Origin: Deltaproteobacteria bacterium
GTDB lineage: Bacteria > Lernaellota > Lernaellaia > JACKCT01
NCBI GenBank assembly: GCA_027493875.1
Contig: JAOSJX010000001.1
Span: 1 to 64,000, forward strand
DNA: 64,000 nt
Direction: 5' to 3'
Positions 50,919 to 61,807 of this stretch are shown here, piece after piece. The notes below the pieces were generated by a model that was given only the letters and a program-made list of their open reading frames with translations, had not been told where the DNA came from and did not search any database. The position numbers were made by a program, and so were the translations under genes. Position 1 is the stretch's first letter; each line of letters begins with the position of its first letter.

Positions 50919-52249
50919 GTGGACGGCATCGATTTCATCTTAATGATCGTCAAGCTCATCGTGGTGGTGATGCTGTTCCTGAACCTCGTGCCGGTGCTCG
51001 TGTGGATGGAGCGACGCGCCAGCGCGTTGATGCAGGACCGCCTGGGCCCGAACCGCACCAACGTGTTCGGTTTCAAGGCGTTCGGCATTATTCAGGCGAT
51101 CGCCGACGTCGTGAAGCTCGTCCTCAAGGAAGACTTCACGCCCTCGGGCGCCGACCGCCGCTTGTTCAACGTCGGCCCGTTCCTGGTGTTTTTACCGGCG
51201 GTGATCGTGACGGTCGCCATCCCGTTCGCGGACTCCATCGACCTGGGATCGCGCGTGTTCGATTTTCAGGTCGCCAATCTCGACGGCGGATTGATCTTCG
51301 TGTTCGCGATCGCGTCGCTCGGCGTCTACGGGCTGATTCTCTCGGGCTGGTCGTCGAACAACAAATACTCGCTGATGGGCGCGATGCGCTCGTCGGCGCA
51401 GCTCGTCAGCTACGAAGTCGCCATGGGCCTCGCGATCGTCGGCATTCTCATGATCTACGGCACGCAGGCCGGCCACGCGTCGTTCGAACTCAACCACCTG
51501 ATCCGCGGCCAGGGCGACACGGTGAAATTTCTCCGGATTCCTCCCGCTGCCGAAGTGGGGCGTCCTCCTGCAACCGGTGGGTTTCGTGATCTTCATGATC
51601 TGCGCCTTCGCGGAAACAAACCGCCTGCCCTTCGACATGCCGGAGGACGAGGCCGCGCTGGTGGCCGGGTACCACACGGAATACGGCGGGATGAAATTCG
51701 CCGTCTTCTTCATGAGCGAGTACGTGGCGATGGTCACGGCGAGCAGCTTGATGACGATCCTGTTTTTCGGCGGCTGGCAGGTGCCCTACGCGCCGACAGA
51801 CGTGCTGCGGGACAACGCGCCGTTCGTTCTCCGTTTGCTGTTGATCGGCGGCGGGCTGACATTGGCGGGCGCCGGGTGGCTGTTTTGGCGCCTCGTCACC
51901 GGCGAGCGGTATGCCTACGGCATTCCGCGCGCATCCGCCGCGTCACCGACCCGATCAAGAAACTCGGCTCCATCGGCATCGGCCTGGCCGGTCTGGCGCT
52001 GCTCGCCGCCGCCGTGGTGGCCGTCCCGGCGGGTTTGTCTCAGACGGGCTCGGCCGTCGTGGCGGCGTTGGCGCAGATCCTGGCGTTTCTCGTCAAAGTC
52101 GCGTTTTTCCTGTTCTTGTTCATTTGGGTCCGCTGGACCCTTCCGCGTTCCGTTACGACCAGGTGATGAGCCTGTCGTGGAAGATCCTTCTGCCTTTGTC
52201 CCTGGCGAATATCTTTGTGACCGGCGCTGTTCTCCTGGCTGTATCGTGA
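50919..52249 (+). CDS. nuoH: NADH-quinone oxidoreductase subunit H, with central insertion
   Basis: About 443 residues after joining four reading segments (frame changes near 51535, 51930 and 52145). GTG 50919 is the start. Standard blocks: [43 protein letters not shown] and [25 protein letters not shown], which lines the quinone entry, then [19 protein letters not shown]. Between [11 protein letters not shown] and the last block there are two more hydrophobic segments ([36 protein letters not shown]) not found in the E. coli subunit of 325 residues. Anchors the peripheral arm to the membrane. Confidence 0.9.
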
Positions 52250-52265
52250 GAAAGGAATCGTGACC

Positions 52266-52816
52266 ATGTCCCATCCCGCCCCCAAACCTCCGGCGCCAAA
52301 GCCGCGTCCGCCAAAGCCGCCGCGAAGGATCTGACGTTCTGGGAGCGGATTTATCTCGCGGAGATCGTCAAGGGTCTCGGCGTCACGATTCGTCATTTCT
52401 TCCGAAACCTGTTCGATCGGGACGCGCTGCCGACCATCAGCTATCCGGAGGAGGACCCGGGCTACGGCAACCTTTTTCGGGGGCGCCACAAGCTCAACCT
52501 TCGCGAAGACGGCACGACCAAATGCGTGGCGTGTTACATGTGCGCGACGGTGTGCCCGGCGCGCTGCATTCACATCGTGGCCGAGGAGTCGCCCGATCCG
52601 AACATCGAGAAGCGCCCCAAAGTCTTCGAAATCGACGCGCTGCGCTGCGTGATGTGCGGGCTGTGCGTGGACGCGTGCCCCTGTGACGCCATCGTCATGA
52701 CCGGCGAATACGCCATGGCCGAATATTCGCGTAAGGATTTTATCTGGGATATCGAATTTCTGACCCGGCGGCCGAGTCTGAAAGAGACCAAGCCGGGCTA
52801 TACTCCGAGGATTTAG
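52266..52816 (+). CDS. nuoI: NADH-quinone oxidoreductase subunit I (two [4Fe-4S])
   Basis: About 183 residues. ATG 52266 with a frame change at the C run near 52280 leads to GAKAASAKAAAKDLTFWERIY. The Ala/Lys-rich tip is unusual. The core helix IVKGLGVTIRHFFRNLFDR is followed by the two ferredoxin motifs CVACYMCATVCPARCI and CVMCGLCVDACPCDAI. Carries clusters N6a and N6b, passing electrons from NuoG to NuoB. Confidence 0.93.
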
Positions 52817-52820
52817 GGCG

Positions 52821-53336
52821 ATGTCGCATCTCGGCTATCAGATCGCGTTTTGGATCGTTGCGGCGGTGGCGGTTTTACGTCCATCGCCGTCATTTCGGTC
52901 CGTCATCCGCTCAAGAGCGCGTTCTGGCTGGTCGGGTCCTTTTTTCGCGACGGCCGCGGCGTTTCTCATGCTCAATGCGCCGATGGTCGCGGTGTTCCAG
53001 ATTCTGGTCTATGCCGGCGCCATCATGGTGTTCATCATCTTCGTCATCATGCTCATTAATCTGCGCCCGCAGGAGCTGATCGAGACCCGCGTTCGCGCGG
53101 TGCGCGGCGGCGCCATCCTCTTCGGGGTCGTGGCCACGGCGGCGGCGTTCATCGGCGCCATCGTGTTCCGCGGCGGGGCGCCGTCGGTGGGCGCATCGTT
53201 CGGACAGGTGGAAACGGTGGCGCAGGTTCTTTACACGCGGTACGCGTTTGCGTTCGAGGTTTTGTCTCTGTTGCTGTTGATCGCCGTGATCGGCGCGGTC
53301 GCGCTGGCGGGAAAAAAAGACTTCACGAAGGAATGA
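52821..53336 (+). CDS. nuoJ: NADH-quinone oxidoreductase subunit J
   Basis: 171 residues. A nearly complete frame, but the region 52870-52945 reads better in the neighbouring frame as FTSIAVISVRHPLKSAFWLV, the conserved NuoJ helix, so two compensating indels are inferred. The next helices are AFLMLNAPMVAVFQILVYAGAI and MVFIIFVIMLINLRPQE, with the pi-bulge helix typical of the subunit. It lies in the proton-translocating membrane arm next to NuoA. Confidence 0.92.
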   Translation: MSHLGYQIAFWIVAAVAVLRPSPSFRSVIRSRARSGWSGPFFATAAAFLMLNAPMVAVFQILVYAGAIMVFIIFVIMLINLRPQELIETRVRAVRGGAILFGVVATAAAFIGAIVFRGGAPSVGASFGQVETVAQVLYTRYAFAFEVLSLLLLIAVIGAVALAGKKDFTKE

Positions 53337-53340
53337 ACGG

Positions 53341-53643
53341 ATGATCACGCCGCATCATTTTCTGGCTCTTTCGGGCGTGCTGTTCCTGGTCGGCGCGGCG
53401 GGCGTCCTCGTCCGGCGCAACGCGCTGATCGTGCTGATGTCCCTGGAAATTATGCTCAACGCCGCGAACCTCGCGCTCGTCGCCTTTTCCCGGATGCACG
53501 GGGCGGTCGACGGCCAGGTCGCGGTTTTTCTGATCATGGCGGTGGCGGCCGGCGAGGTCGCGATCGGCTTGGCGATCATCGTCAACGTCTATCGCCTCCG
53601 GCACACCATCCAGGTGGATGCGTTAACCAGTTTGAAGAACTGA
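53341..53643 (+). CDS. nuoK: NADH-quinone oxidoreductase subunit K
   Basis: Intact 100 residues with three helices. The Glu-bearing helices LIVLMSLEIMLNAANLALVAF and VFLIMAVAAGEVAIGLAIIV carry the conserved glutamates that couple to proton movement. Antiporter-like small subunit. Spacing to nuoJ is 4 bases. Confidence 0.96.
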   Translation: MITPHHFLALSGVLFLVGAAGVLVRRNALIVLMSLEIMLNAANLALVAFSRMHGAVDGQVAVFLIMAVAAGEVAIGLAIIVNVYRLRHTIQVDALTSLKN

Positions 53644-53650
53644 AGCGGGC

Positions 53651-55605
<1,955 letters not shown>

Positions 55606-55625
55606 CCATGGGAGGCGAATCCTCG

Positions 55626-57293
55626 ATGTATATTGTTCCTTGGCTCACGCTGGTCATCGCCCTGCCCCTCGGCGGCGCGCTGGTCGTGGCGCTGCTCGAC
55701 CGCACCGAGGATAAGCTGATCAAGGGCCTCGGCGTCACCTTTCTAACGATCGAATTTTTCATCTCGATCCCCCTTTGGACCGGCTTCAATCCCGCCTCGC
55801 CGGCGCTCCAATTCGTCGAATACCACCCCTGGATCGAATCCATCGGCGCGCACTATCACGTCGGCATCGACGGCATCTCGCTGCTGCTCATCATGCTGAC
55901 CACGTTCCTCGGCCCCGTCGTCATGCTCTCGATCTGGAACGCGGTGGAGAAGTCGGCGAAGGAATTCGTCGTTTGCCTGCTCCTTTTGCAAACGGCGATG
56001 ATCGGCACGTTCGCGGCCGCCAACCTGTTCCTGTTCTACGTGTTCTGGGAGCTGATGCTCATCCCGATGTACCTCATCATCGGCGTGTGGGGCGGCCCGC
56101 GGCGCATTTACGCCACCGTTAAATTCTTCCTCTACACGATGTTCGGGTCGCTGCTCATGCTGGTGGCGATTTTCGTCGTGTATAAAACGGCGGCCCGGAC
56201 CTTCGGCGCGCCGATGCTCGAAATCGCACGGCTCTACGAGCTTTCATTCGACGCGGGCAACGCCGCGTTTCTCGGTCTGTCCACGCAATCCCTGCTCTTC
56301 CTTGCGTTTGCGCTGGCTTTCGCCGTGAAAGTGCCGATGTTCCCGTTCCACACGTGGCTTCCCGACGCGCACGTCGAAGCCCCGACCGCCGGATCGGTGA
56401 TCCTCGCCGCGGTGCTCCTGAAGATGGGCACCTACGGCTTCGTCCGTCTGGCGATGCCGCTCTTTCCCCAGGCGTGGGCGACCTTCGCCCCGATGATCGC
56501 GGTCCTGGCGGTGATCGGCATCATCTACGGCGCGCTCGTCGCGATGGTTCAGCCCGACATCAAGAAACTCGTGGCTTACAGTTCCGTCAGCCATTTGGGG
56601 TTCGTCATGCTCGGCCTCGTCACGCTCAATGCGATGGGCGTGCAAGGCTCCGTTCTTCAGATGGTTAACCACGGTCTCTCGACGGGCGCGTTGTTCCTCA
56701 TCGTCGGCATGATCTATGAGCGGCGGCACACGCGCATGATCGCCGATTTCGGCGGCATCGCCCGCGTCATGCCGATTTTTACCGTGTTCTTCATGATCGT
56801 GACGCTCTCGTCGATCGGCCTGCCGGGCACGAACGGCTTCATCGGCGAGTTTCTCGTGCTGCTCGGCGCCTACCGCGAGGCGTTCGCCCGGTTCTTCGAC
56901 CTCGGCCCCGCGGCGGCGGGTTTCCCAGGCGGGTATTTCGGTGTGACGCTCGTCGTCCTCGCGACGACCGGCGTGATCTTCGGCGCCGTCTACATGCTGT
57001 GGATGTTCCAACGCGTCATGTTCGGACCGGTCACGCACGAGGAAAACAAGAATCTCCGCGATCTTTCGCTGCGCGAAATCATCGTCCTGCTCCCGATCTT
57101 GGGTATGATTTTTATGATCGGCCTTTATCCCACGCCGTTTCTCCGAGCGATGGAAACGTCGGTGGACCGTCTCAATCAACATATGAATTCTTCGGTGGCG
57201 GCCTCGGCGCCGGCGTCGCCCGCTCTTCACGGCGACGTTGCGGTGGCCGCGCTCGGCGCCCCGGATTCGAGCTTAGGCGAGGACGCGCCATGA
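55626..57293 (+). CDS. nuoM: NADH-quinone oxidoreductase subunit M
   Basis: Intact 555 residues. ATG 55626 is chosen because GGAGG lies 10 bases upstream; an earlier ATG at 55608 is possible. Antiporter blocks include LFYVFWELMLIPMYLIIGVW, VPMFPFHTWLPDAHVEAPTA and LVAYSSVSHLGFVMLGL, with the key Lys and Glu in the helices. The C-terminus carries an Ala/Ser-rich tail (SSVAASAPASPALHG), not usual in E. coli. Overlaps nuoN (ATGA). Confidence 0.97.
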   Translation: MYIVPWLTLVIALPLGGALVVALLDRTEDKLIKGLGVTFLTIEFFISIPLWTGFNPASPALQFVEYHPWIESIGAHYHVGIDGISLLLIMLTTFLGPVVMLSIWNAVEKSAKEFVVCLLLLQTAMIGTFAAANLFLFYVFWELMLIPMYLIIGVWGGPRRIYATVKFFLYTMFGSLLMLVAIFVVYKTAARTFGAPMLEIARLYELSFDAGNAAFLGLSTQSLLFLAFALAFAVKVPMFPFHTWLPDAHVEAPTAGSVILAAVLLKMGTYGFVRLAMPLFPQAWATFAPMIAVLAVIGIIYGALVAMVQPDIKKLVAYSSVSHLGFVMLGLVTLNAMGVQGSVLQMVNHGLSTGALFLIVGMIYERRHTRMIADFGGIARVMPIFTVFFMIVTLSSIGLPGTNGFIGEFLVLLGAYREAFARFFDLGPAAAGFPGGYFGVTLVVLATTGVIFGAVYMLWMFQRVMFGPVTHEENKNLRDLSLREIIVLLPILGMIFMIGLYPTPFLRAMETSVDRLNQHMNSSVAASAPASPALHGDVAVAALGAPDSSLGEDAP

Positions 57294-58747
57294 CCACTTC
57301 CCTCTCGCAATACCGCTTCGATTGGGTGATGCCGGAGATTGTCGTGTGCGCGGCGGCGTTCCTGGTGCTTCTGACGGGCGTGTACTCGCGCCACAAACGC
57401 AGCCGCCCCATCGCCGGATGGCTGACGCTCGGCGGACTCGGCATCGCCATCGCGTGGACCTGGTATCTGCGCGGTGTCGGGGGCGACGCTTTCTTCGGCG
57501 CGTATCGCGTGGACGCGTTTGCAACGTTTGTCAAATTCGCGATCCTGATCGGCGCGGCGATCACGACGCTGCTGTCGATGGATTATTGGCAGAACCGCGC
57601 CGTCCAGGCGCCCGAGTACTACGCGCTGCTGCTTTTCGCCACCGTCGGCATGATGCTGCTGACCGGCGCGAACGATCTCATGACCGTGTTTCTGGCCATC
57701 GAGATCATGTCGTTCTCCGTCTACATCCTCGTCGCGTCGCGGCGGGACGACCAATCGGCCACCGAAGCGGCCATGAAGTGCTTCATGCTCGGCGCTTTTT
57801 CCTCGGGCGTCCTGGTCTACGGACTGGCGCTGGTGTACGGCGCGACGGGCACGCTGCTGCTGAAGGACATCGCCGCCGCCCACGCGGCCGCTGCGATCAC
57901 CGAGCCGTTATTGTTCAAAATCGGCATGGGGATGATCCTGGTCGGATTCATCTTCAAGGTCGCCGGCGTGCCCTTCCACATGTGGGCCCCGGACGTCTAT
58001 CAGGGCGCCCCGGCGCCGGTCACCGGCCTCATGGCGGTCGGCGTCAAGGCGGCCGCCTTCGCGGCGGCAATCCGCGTTTTCAGCGTCGCGTTCGGCGCGC
58101 AGGCGGTGGACTGGCAACCCGTCATCTGGTGGGTCGCGGTTCTGACGATTCTCGTCGGAAACTTCCTCGCCATCACGCAGGATAACCTCAAACGGATGCT
58201 GGCCTATTCCAGCATCGCGCACGCGGGGTACCTGCTGATCGGCCTGACGACCGGCTACAAGGTTTCCGGGTCGGCGATTCTTTTCTACCTCGTCGCCTAC
58301 ACGTTCATGAACCTCGGCGCGTTCGGCGTTCTGACGGCCGTAAGCCGCGGGGACGACGAGCTGGAAAACATCCCGCAATGGGCGGGTATTGCCCAAAAAC
58401 ATCCGGCGCTCGCCGCCGTGATGGCCCTGTGCATGTTCTCCCTCGCGGGCATTCCGCCGACCGCCGGCTTTTTCGCCAAGTTCTATCTGTTCTACTCGGC
58501 GATCCAGGCGGGCGACGTGCTCATCGTGTTGATCGCCGTTCTCGGCAGCCTGGTCAGCCTCTACTACTACCTTCGCGTGATTGTCGTGATGTACATGCAG
58601 GAACCCGCCGGCGACGCAGTTTTTGGTGGCCTTTCCAATCCGGCGCGGGTCGGCGTTCTCGCCTCCGTGGCCGGCATTCTCTACCTGGGCCTCTGGCCTC
58701 GCGGCCTGCTCGCCTGGGCCGAGTCCGCGATTCATACGCTGTTCTAA
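57290..58747 (+). CDS. nuoN: NADH-quinone oxidoreductase subunit N
   Basis: Intact 485 residues. The ATG overlaps the nuoM stop. Antiporter-type blocks: FLAIEIMSFSVYILVAS, FKIGMGMILVGFIFKVAGVPFHM, NLKRMLAYSSIAHAGYLLIG and AGIPPTAGFFAKFYLFYSA. It is the last subunit of the 14-gene operon; no Nuo gene is missing. No clear terminator follows. Confidence 0.97.
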   Translation: MTTSLSQYRFDWVMPEIVVCAAAFLVLLTGVYSRHKRSRPIAGWLTLGGLGIAIAWTWYLRGVGGDAFFGAYRVDAFATFVKFAILIGAAITTLLSMDYWQNRAVQAPEYYALLLFATVGMMLLTGANDLMTVFLAIEIMSFSVYILVASRRDDQSATEAAMKCFMLGAFSSGVLVYGLALVYGATGTLLLKDIAAAHAAAAITEPLLFKIGMGMILVGFIFKVAGVPFHMWAPDVYQGAPAPVTGLMAVGVKAAAFAAAIRVFSVAFGAQAVDWQPVIWWVAVLTILVGNFLAITQDNLKRMLAYSSIAHAGYLLIGLTTGYKVSGSAILFYLVAYTFMNLGAFGVLTAVSRGDDELENIPQWAGIAQKHPALAAVMALCMFSLAGIPPTAGFFAKFYLFYSAIQAGDVLIVLIAVLGSLVSLYYYLRVIVVMYMQEPAGDAVFGGLSNPARVGVLASVAGILYLGLWPRGLLAWAESAIHTLF

Positions 58748-59128
58748 GCCTCATCTGAATATAGCAATATTTATAAATTCGCTATCCGTCGGTGAGGATT
58801 GTTTGTCCCGAGGGAATTTAAATCCTTGTTCGCGATGATAAGATTCGGCGAATTATGATAATTAGTTATATTCTTTACTTATGATACAAGTCAATATTTT
58901 CATTGACTCCTACCAATGCACCGCCTCGCGCCGGCTCCTAGGATGACATCAGAAAAATAACGCGCCTCGAGAAGAGGCCAAGACGATGCTCGACAACACA
59001 GTGACCTTCCCGATTTCGGACGCTTGGCGGCGCCGCGCCGCCGCGGTGCCTTTTCCGCGTCCGATGATTTCATTTCCTTTGACGGTCCTTGCGAACGATC
59101 TTTCCCTTGAAGATGTGGAGGAATGGGC
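58748..59128. other. 381-base AT-rich intergenic region between nuoN and the hydrogenase operon
   Basis: From 58748 to about 58915 the base composition is conspicuously AT-rich, for example ATATAGCAATATTTATAAAT, against the GC-rich background. It contains a TATGAT -10-like element at 58880-58885 and a 20-base palindrome at 58889-58908. After 58915 the composition returns to GC-rich and a short ORF (58986-59162) overlaps the start of hydB. The region most likely holds the hydrogenase promoter and an operator. Confidence 0.7.
58889..58908. promoter_or_regulatory. Palindrome AGTCAAT-N6-ATTGACT, candidate CRP/FNR-type operator
   Basis: A perfect dyad with 7-base arms and a 6-base spacer (ATTTTC), just after a TATGAT element and 220 bases before the hydrogenase beta-subunit gene. 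The size and symmetry resemble CRP/FNR-family sites, though the half-site differs from TTGAT. Redox or oxygen control of the hydrogenase is a reasonable inference. Confidence 0.45.
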
Positions 59129-59162
59129 ATGCGTGCGTTCGTTGCTACGGAACACGACCTGA
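58986..59162 (+). CDS. Possible short ORF upstream of hydB
   Basis: An ATG at 58986 opens 58 residues (MLDNTVTFPISDAWRRRAAA ... SLLRNTT) that end inside hydB. AAGAGG lies 8 bases before the ATG. No family is recognised. It may be a leader peptide, a chance ORF, or the degraded start of an upstream gene. Composition is coding-like but evidence is weak. Confidence 0.25.
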   Translation: MLDNTVTFPISDAWRRRAAAVPFPRPMISFPLTVLANDLSLEDVEEWACVRSLLRNTT

Positions 59163-60181
59163 CGCGATGGCTTCGCGGTCTGGCCGCCAAAACAAGCGTC
59201 TACTTCCCGCAAAAGACCGGCTCGCGGAATTTTCGTTTCGACCGCGTTGACGGCCGCGCCGAGATGTCGTTTGCCGGTTATCGTCCGACCGTCGTGCCGC
59301 CCGGCCGCAAAATCGCGCCCGAGCGCGAGGTGCTGTTCCGTTTTCGCCGGGACGAGAAAGGCCGCTTCACCGTCCGGCCCACCGAACCGGAAGGCGTGCA
59401 GATTCTCGCGGGCGTGCGTCCGTGCGATCTGCGCGCGATTAAATTGATGGACATCGCGCTGCTCGACGGCCCGGGCGACACGCCTTACCGCCGGCGGCGC
59501 GAAGCGACAGCGATCGTCGCGGCGGATTGCCTCGCGCCGTGCGACGACTTCGCCTTTTGCGCGGCGGTCGGCAGCCTGACACATCGGGACGGCGCGGACG
59601 TTTTTCTGACCCCTCTTCACGGCGATTTCCTTGTCGAAGCGTTGACCGACCGCGGGAGCGATCTGGTGGACGGCGCGCCGTTCAAAGCGTGCGCAAACGC
59701 CGCGGACCGTAAAGCGGAGGCGGAGGCGAAACGGGCCAAACCTTTCGGCCGGCAATTAGTCGCCTCGCCCGCCGCTCTGCCCAAAATCATCGAAAAACGC
59801 TGGGCATCGGCGGTCTGGGACCGATCCGTGAGCCGGTGCTTTTCCTGCGGCACCTGCAACGTCGTCTGTCCGACGTGCTACTGCTTCGACGTCCGCGACG
59901 ACCTGGATGTTCGCGATCCCCTCTCCGGCGAACGCACGCGCCACTGGGACGCCTGCATGCTGCCTCAGTTCGCGGCCGTGGCGGACGGCCACAACTTCCG
60001 CCCGACCGCCGCGGCGCGGCAGCGCCACCGCGTCAAACGGAAATTCGAATACCTGCCGAACCGTTTCGGCGAAGGAAGCTACTGCGTGGGGTGCGGCCGG
60101 TGCGCGCGCCAATGCACGGCCGGGATCGACATCGCGGGCATCGTCAACGATCTGGCCGCGGACGGGGAGGTGGCGTCATGA
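59129..60181 (+). CDS. hydB: Group 3b [NiFe]-hydrogenase (sulfhydrogenase) beta subunit, 4Fe-4S
   Basis: Intact, about 350 residues, ATG 59129 with GGAGG 7 bases upstream. Related to anaerobic sulfite reductase subunit A. Ligands for two [4Fe-4S] clusters: SRCFSCGTCNVVCPTCYCFDV and YCVGCGRCARQCTAGIDIAG. The block VRPCDLRAIKLMDIALLDG and PCDDFAFCAAVGS are typical of AsrA/HydB. It links the hydrogenase dimer to the diaphorase subunit. Its stop overlaps the next start (ATGA); the four subunit genes are all coupled. Confidence 0.92.
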   Translation: MRAFVATEHDLTRWLRGLAAKTSVYFPQKTGSRNFRFDRVDGRAEMSFAGYRPTVVPPGRKIAPEREVLFRFRRDEKGRFTVRPTEPEGVQILAGVRPCDLRAIKLMDIALLDGPGDTPYRRRREATAIVAADCLAPCDDFAFCAAVGSLTHRDGADVFLTPLHGDFLVEALTDRGSDLVDGAPFKACANAADRKAEAEAKRAKPFGRQLVASPAALPKIIEKRWASAVWDRSVSRCFSCGTCNVVCPTCYCFDVRDDLDVRDPLSGERTRHWDACMLPQFAAVADGHNFRPTAAARQRHRVKRKFEYLPNRFGEGSYCVGCGRCARQCTAGIDIAGIVNDLAADGEVAS

Positions 60182-61028
60182 CGCTTTCCACGAAGCATCT
60201 TCAAACGCCGGACCACACCTATCTTCCGTCGATGGCGCGCATCGCGCGCATCGCGGACATGACCGCGCGCGAAAAATACTACCTGATCGAGGTCGAGCAG
60301 CCGCTCAACCACAAGCCCGGGCAGTTCGTCATGGTCTCGCGCCTCGGCGTCGGCGAAGCGCCGATTTCAATCTCCAATCCGCCGGCGCACGACAACACGC
60401 TCGAATTGATCATCCGCAAGGCGGGCAGCCTGACCGGCGTGCTGCACCACGCGCAGCCGGGCGACATGGTCGGCATCCGCGGCCCGTACGGCAACGGTTT
60501 CGACCTGGAAGAATTTTTTCGGCAAGGACGTGCTCTTCATCTGCGGCGGCCTCGGGCTGGCGCCGCTGCGGTCGCTGATCCTCGCCGTGCTCAAACGCGC
60601 GAACATGGTCCGGTCGGTGACCATCCTGAGCGGTTGCCGCAATCCCTCGGAGGAGCTGTTTCGCGAGGAGGTCCAAACATGGTCGCGCCAGCGGCGCGTC
60701 CCAGGTCGTCCGCCTGGTCGACCAAACGGCGAACATGCCCTGGGACGGCGATGTCGGTCTCGTCACGCAGCCGATCCGGTCGCTCAAGATCAATCCCGAC
60801 ACCACCATCGTGGCCCTGTGCGGCCCGCCGGTGATGTACAAGTTCGTCATCCTCGAACTCGACGCCCACGGGCTTCCACACGACCGCATCTTCGTGGATC
60901 TCGAACGGCGGATGCGCTGCGGCGTCGGCAAATGCGGCCATTGCCAGATCAACCACGTTTATTGCTGCCAGGAAGGGCCGGTGTTCCGGCTGTCGGAGAT
61001 CGAGCGCCTTCCCGAGGGGCTGTCATGA
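60178..61028 (+). CDS. hydG: Group 3b [NiFe]-hydrogenase gamma subunit, FAD/NAD(P) diaphorase
   Basis: About 283 residues. AsrB-like FAD and NAD(P)-binding reductase. FAD/ribityl block EAPISISNPPAHDN; NAD(P) region, after a T-run frame change near 60515, FICGGLGLAPLRSLILAVL and, after another near 60690, TIVALCGPPVMYKFVI. The C-terminal [2Fe-2S] site is RRMRCGVGKCGHCQINHVYCC. Transfers electrons between the clusters of the beta subunit and NAD(P). Coupled at both ends by overlapping start and stop codons. Confidence 0.92.
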
Positions 61029-61807
61029 AACCGAAAATCGCCTTTTTCGACTTCGCCAGTTGCGAAGGTTGCCAGCTCGCGGTGCTCAACTGCGAGGACA
61101 TTCTGCTCGACCTGCTCAACCTCGTGGACATCGTCGAGTTCCGCGAGGCGATCTCCGAAAAAGCGCCGCGTTACGACGTGGCGTTTGTGGAAGGAAGCAT
61201 CAACCGCGAGAAGGATGCCGTCCGGTTGCGCGAAATCCGCGCGCGGAGCCGGGTGCTGGTCGCCCTGGGCGCGTGCGCCTGCGGCGGCAATGTGCAGGCG
61301 CGGTCCAACGCGCTGCCCCCCGTGGAAAATTACGACCGGGTATACGGCAAGGACGCGCGCAACCGCGTTCAGGTCGACAACGAATTCTGGCCCTACTGGA
61401 CGCACGCGCGCGTGCAGCCGATCGGCGACGTGGTGGACGTCGACTATTACCTGCGCGGCTGCCCCATCGCGCCCGGAGAGTTCGCCCACCTCGTCAAGTC
61501 CCTCATCGTCGGCGCCATTCCCTCTTTCCCAGCGAACGCCGTGTGCGTCGAGTGCAAGGAAAACGGCAACGAATGCGTCTTCGACCACGGCGACACCTGC
61601 ATGGGCCAGATTACCTGGGGCGGGTGCGGCGCCGTGTGCGTGAACAACGGTTACCGCTGCGACGGGTGCCGCGGACTCCTCCCGCACGCCAACGTGGACG
61701 CCCACCGCGCCCTGCTGGCCGAGCGGGAGCTCAGTCCGAGCGACATCCATAACCGCTACGGCCTTTTCCTCAGCGCCCAAACGCGCGGAAAGGAGGCTCG
61801 GGTATGA
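61025..61807 (+). CDS. hydD: Group 3b [NiFe]-hydrogenase delta (small) subunit
   Basis: Intact 260 residues. Small-subunit cluster motifs: FDFASCEGCQLAVLN (proximal CxxC), VALGACACGGNVQAR and RGCPIAPGEFAHLVK, then the ferredoxin-like CVECKENGNECVF and CMGQITWGGCGAVC with RCDGCRGLLP for the medial and distal clusters. No Tat signal, so cytoplasmic, as expected for group 3b. The ATG overlaps the stop of the gamma gene, and its stop overlaps the large-subunit ATG. Confidence 0.94.
   Translation: MKPKIAFFDFASCEGCQLAVLNCEDILLDLLNLVDIVEFREAISEKAPRYDVAFVEGSINREKDAVRLREIRARSRVLVALGACACGGNVQARSNALPPVENYDRVYGKDARNRVQVDNEFWPYWTHARVQPIGDVVDVDYYLRGCPIAPGEFAHLVKSLIVGAIPSFPANAVCVECKENGNECVFDHGDTCMGQITWGGCGAVCVNNGYRCDGCRGLLPHANVDAHRALLAERELSPSDIHNRYGLFLSAQTRGKEARV

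Noticed and set aside
58748..58985. tRNA or small RNA gene in the AT-rich island
   Set aside because: No cloverleaf, no CCA end and no long hairpin could be laid out.
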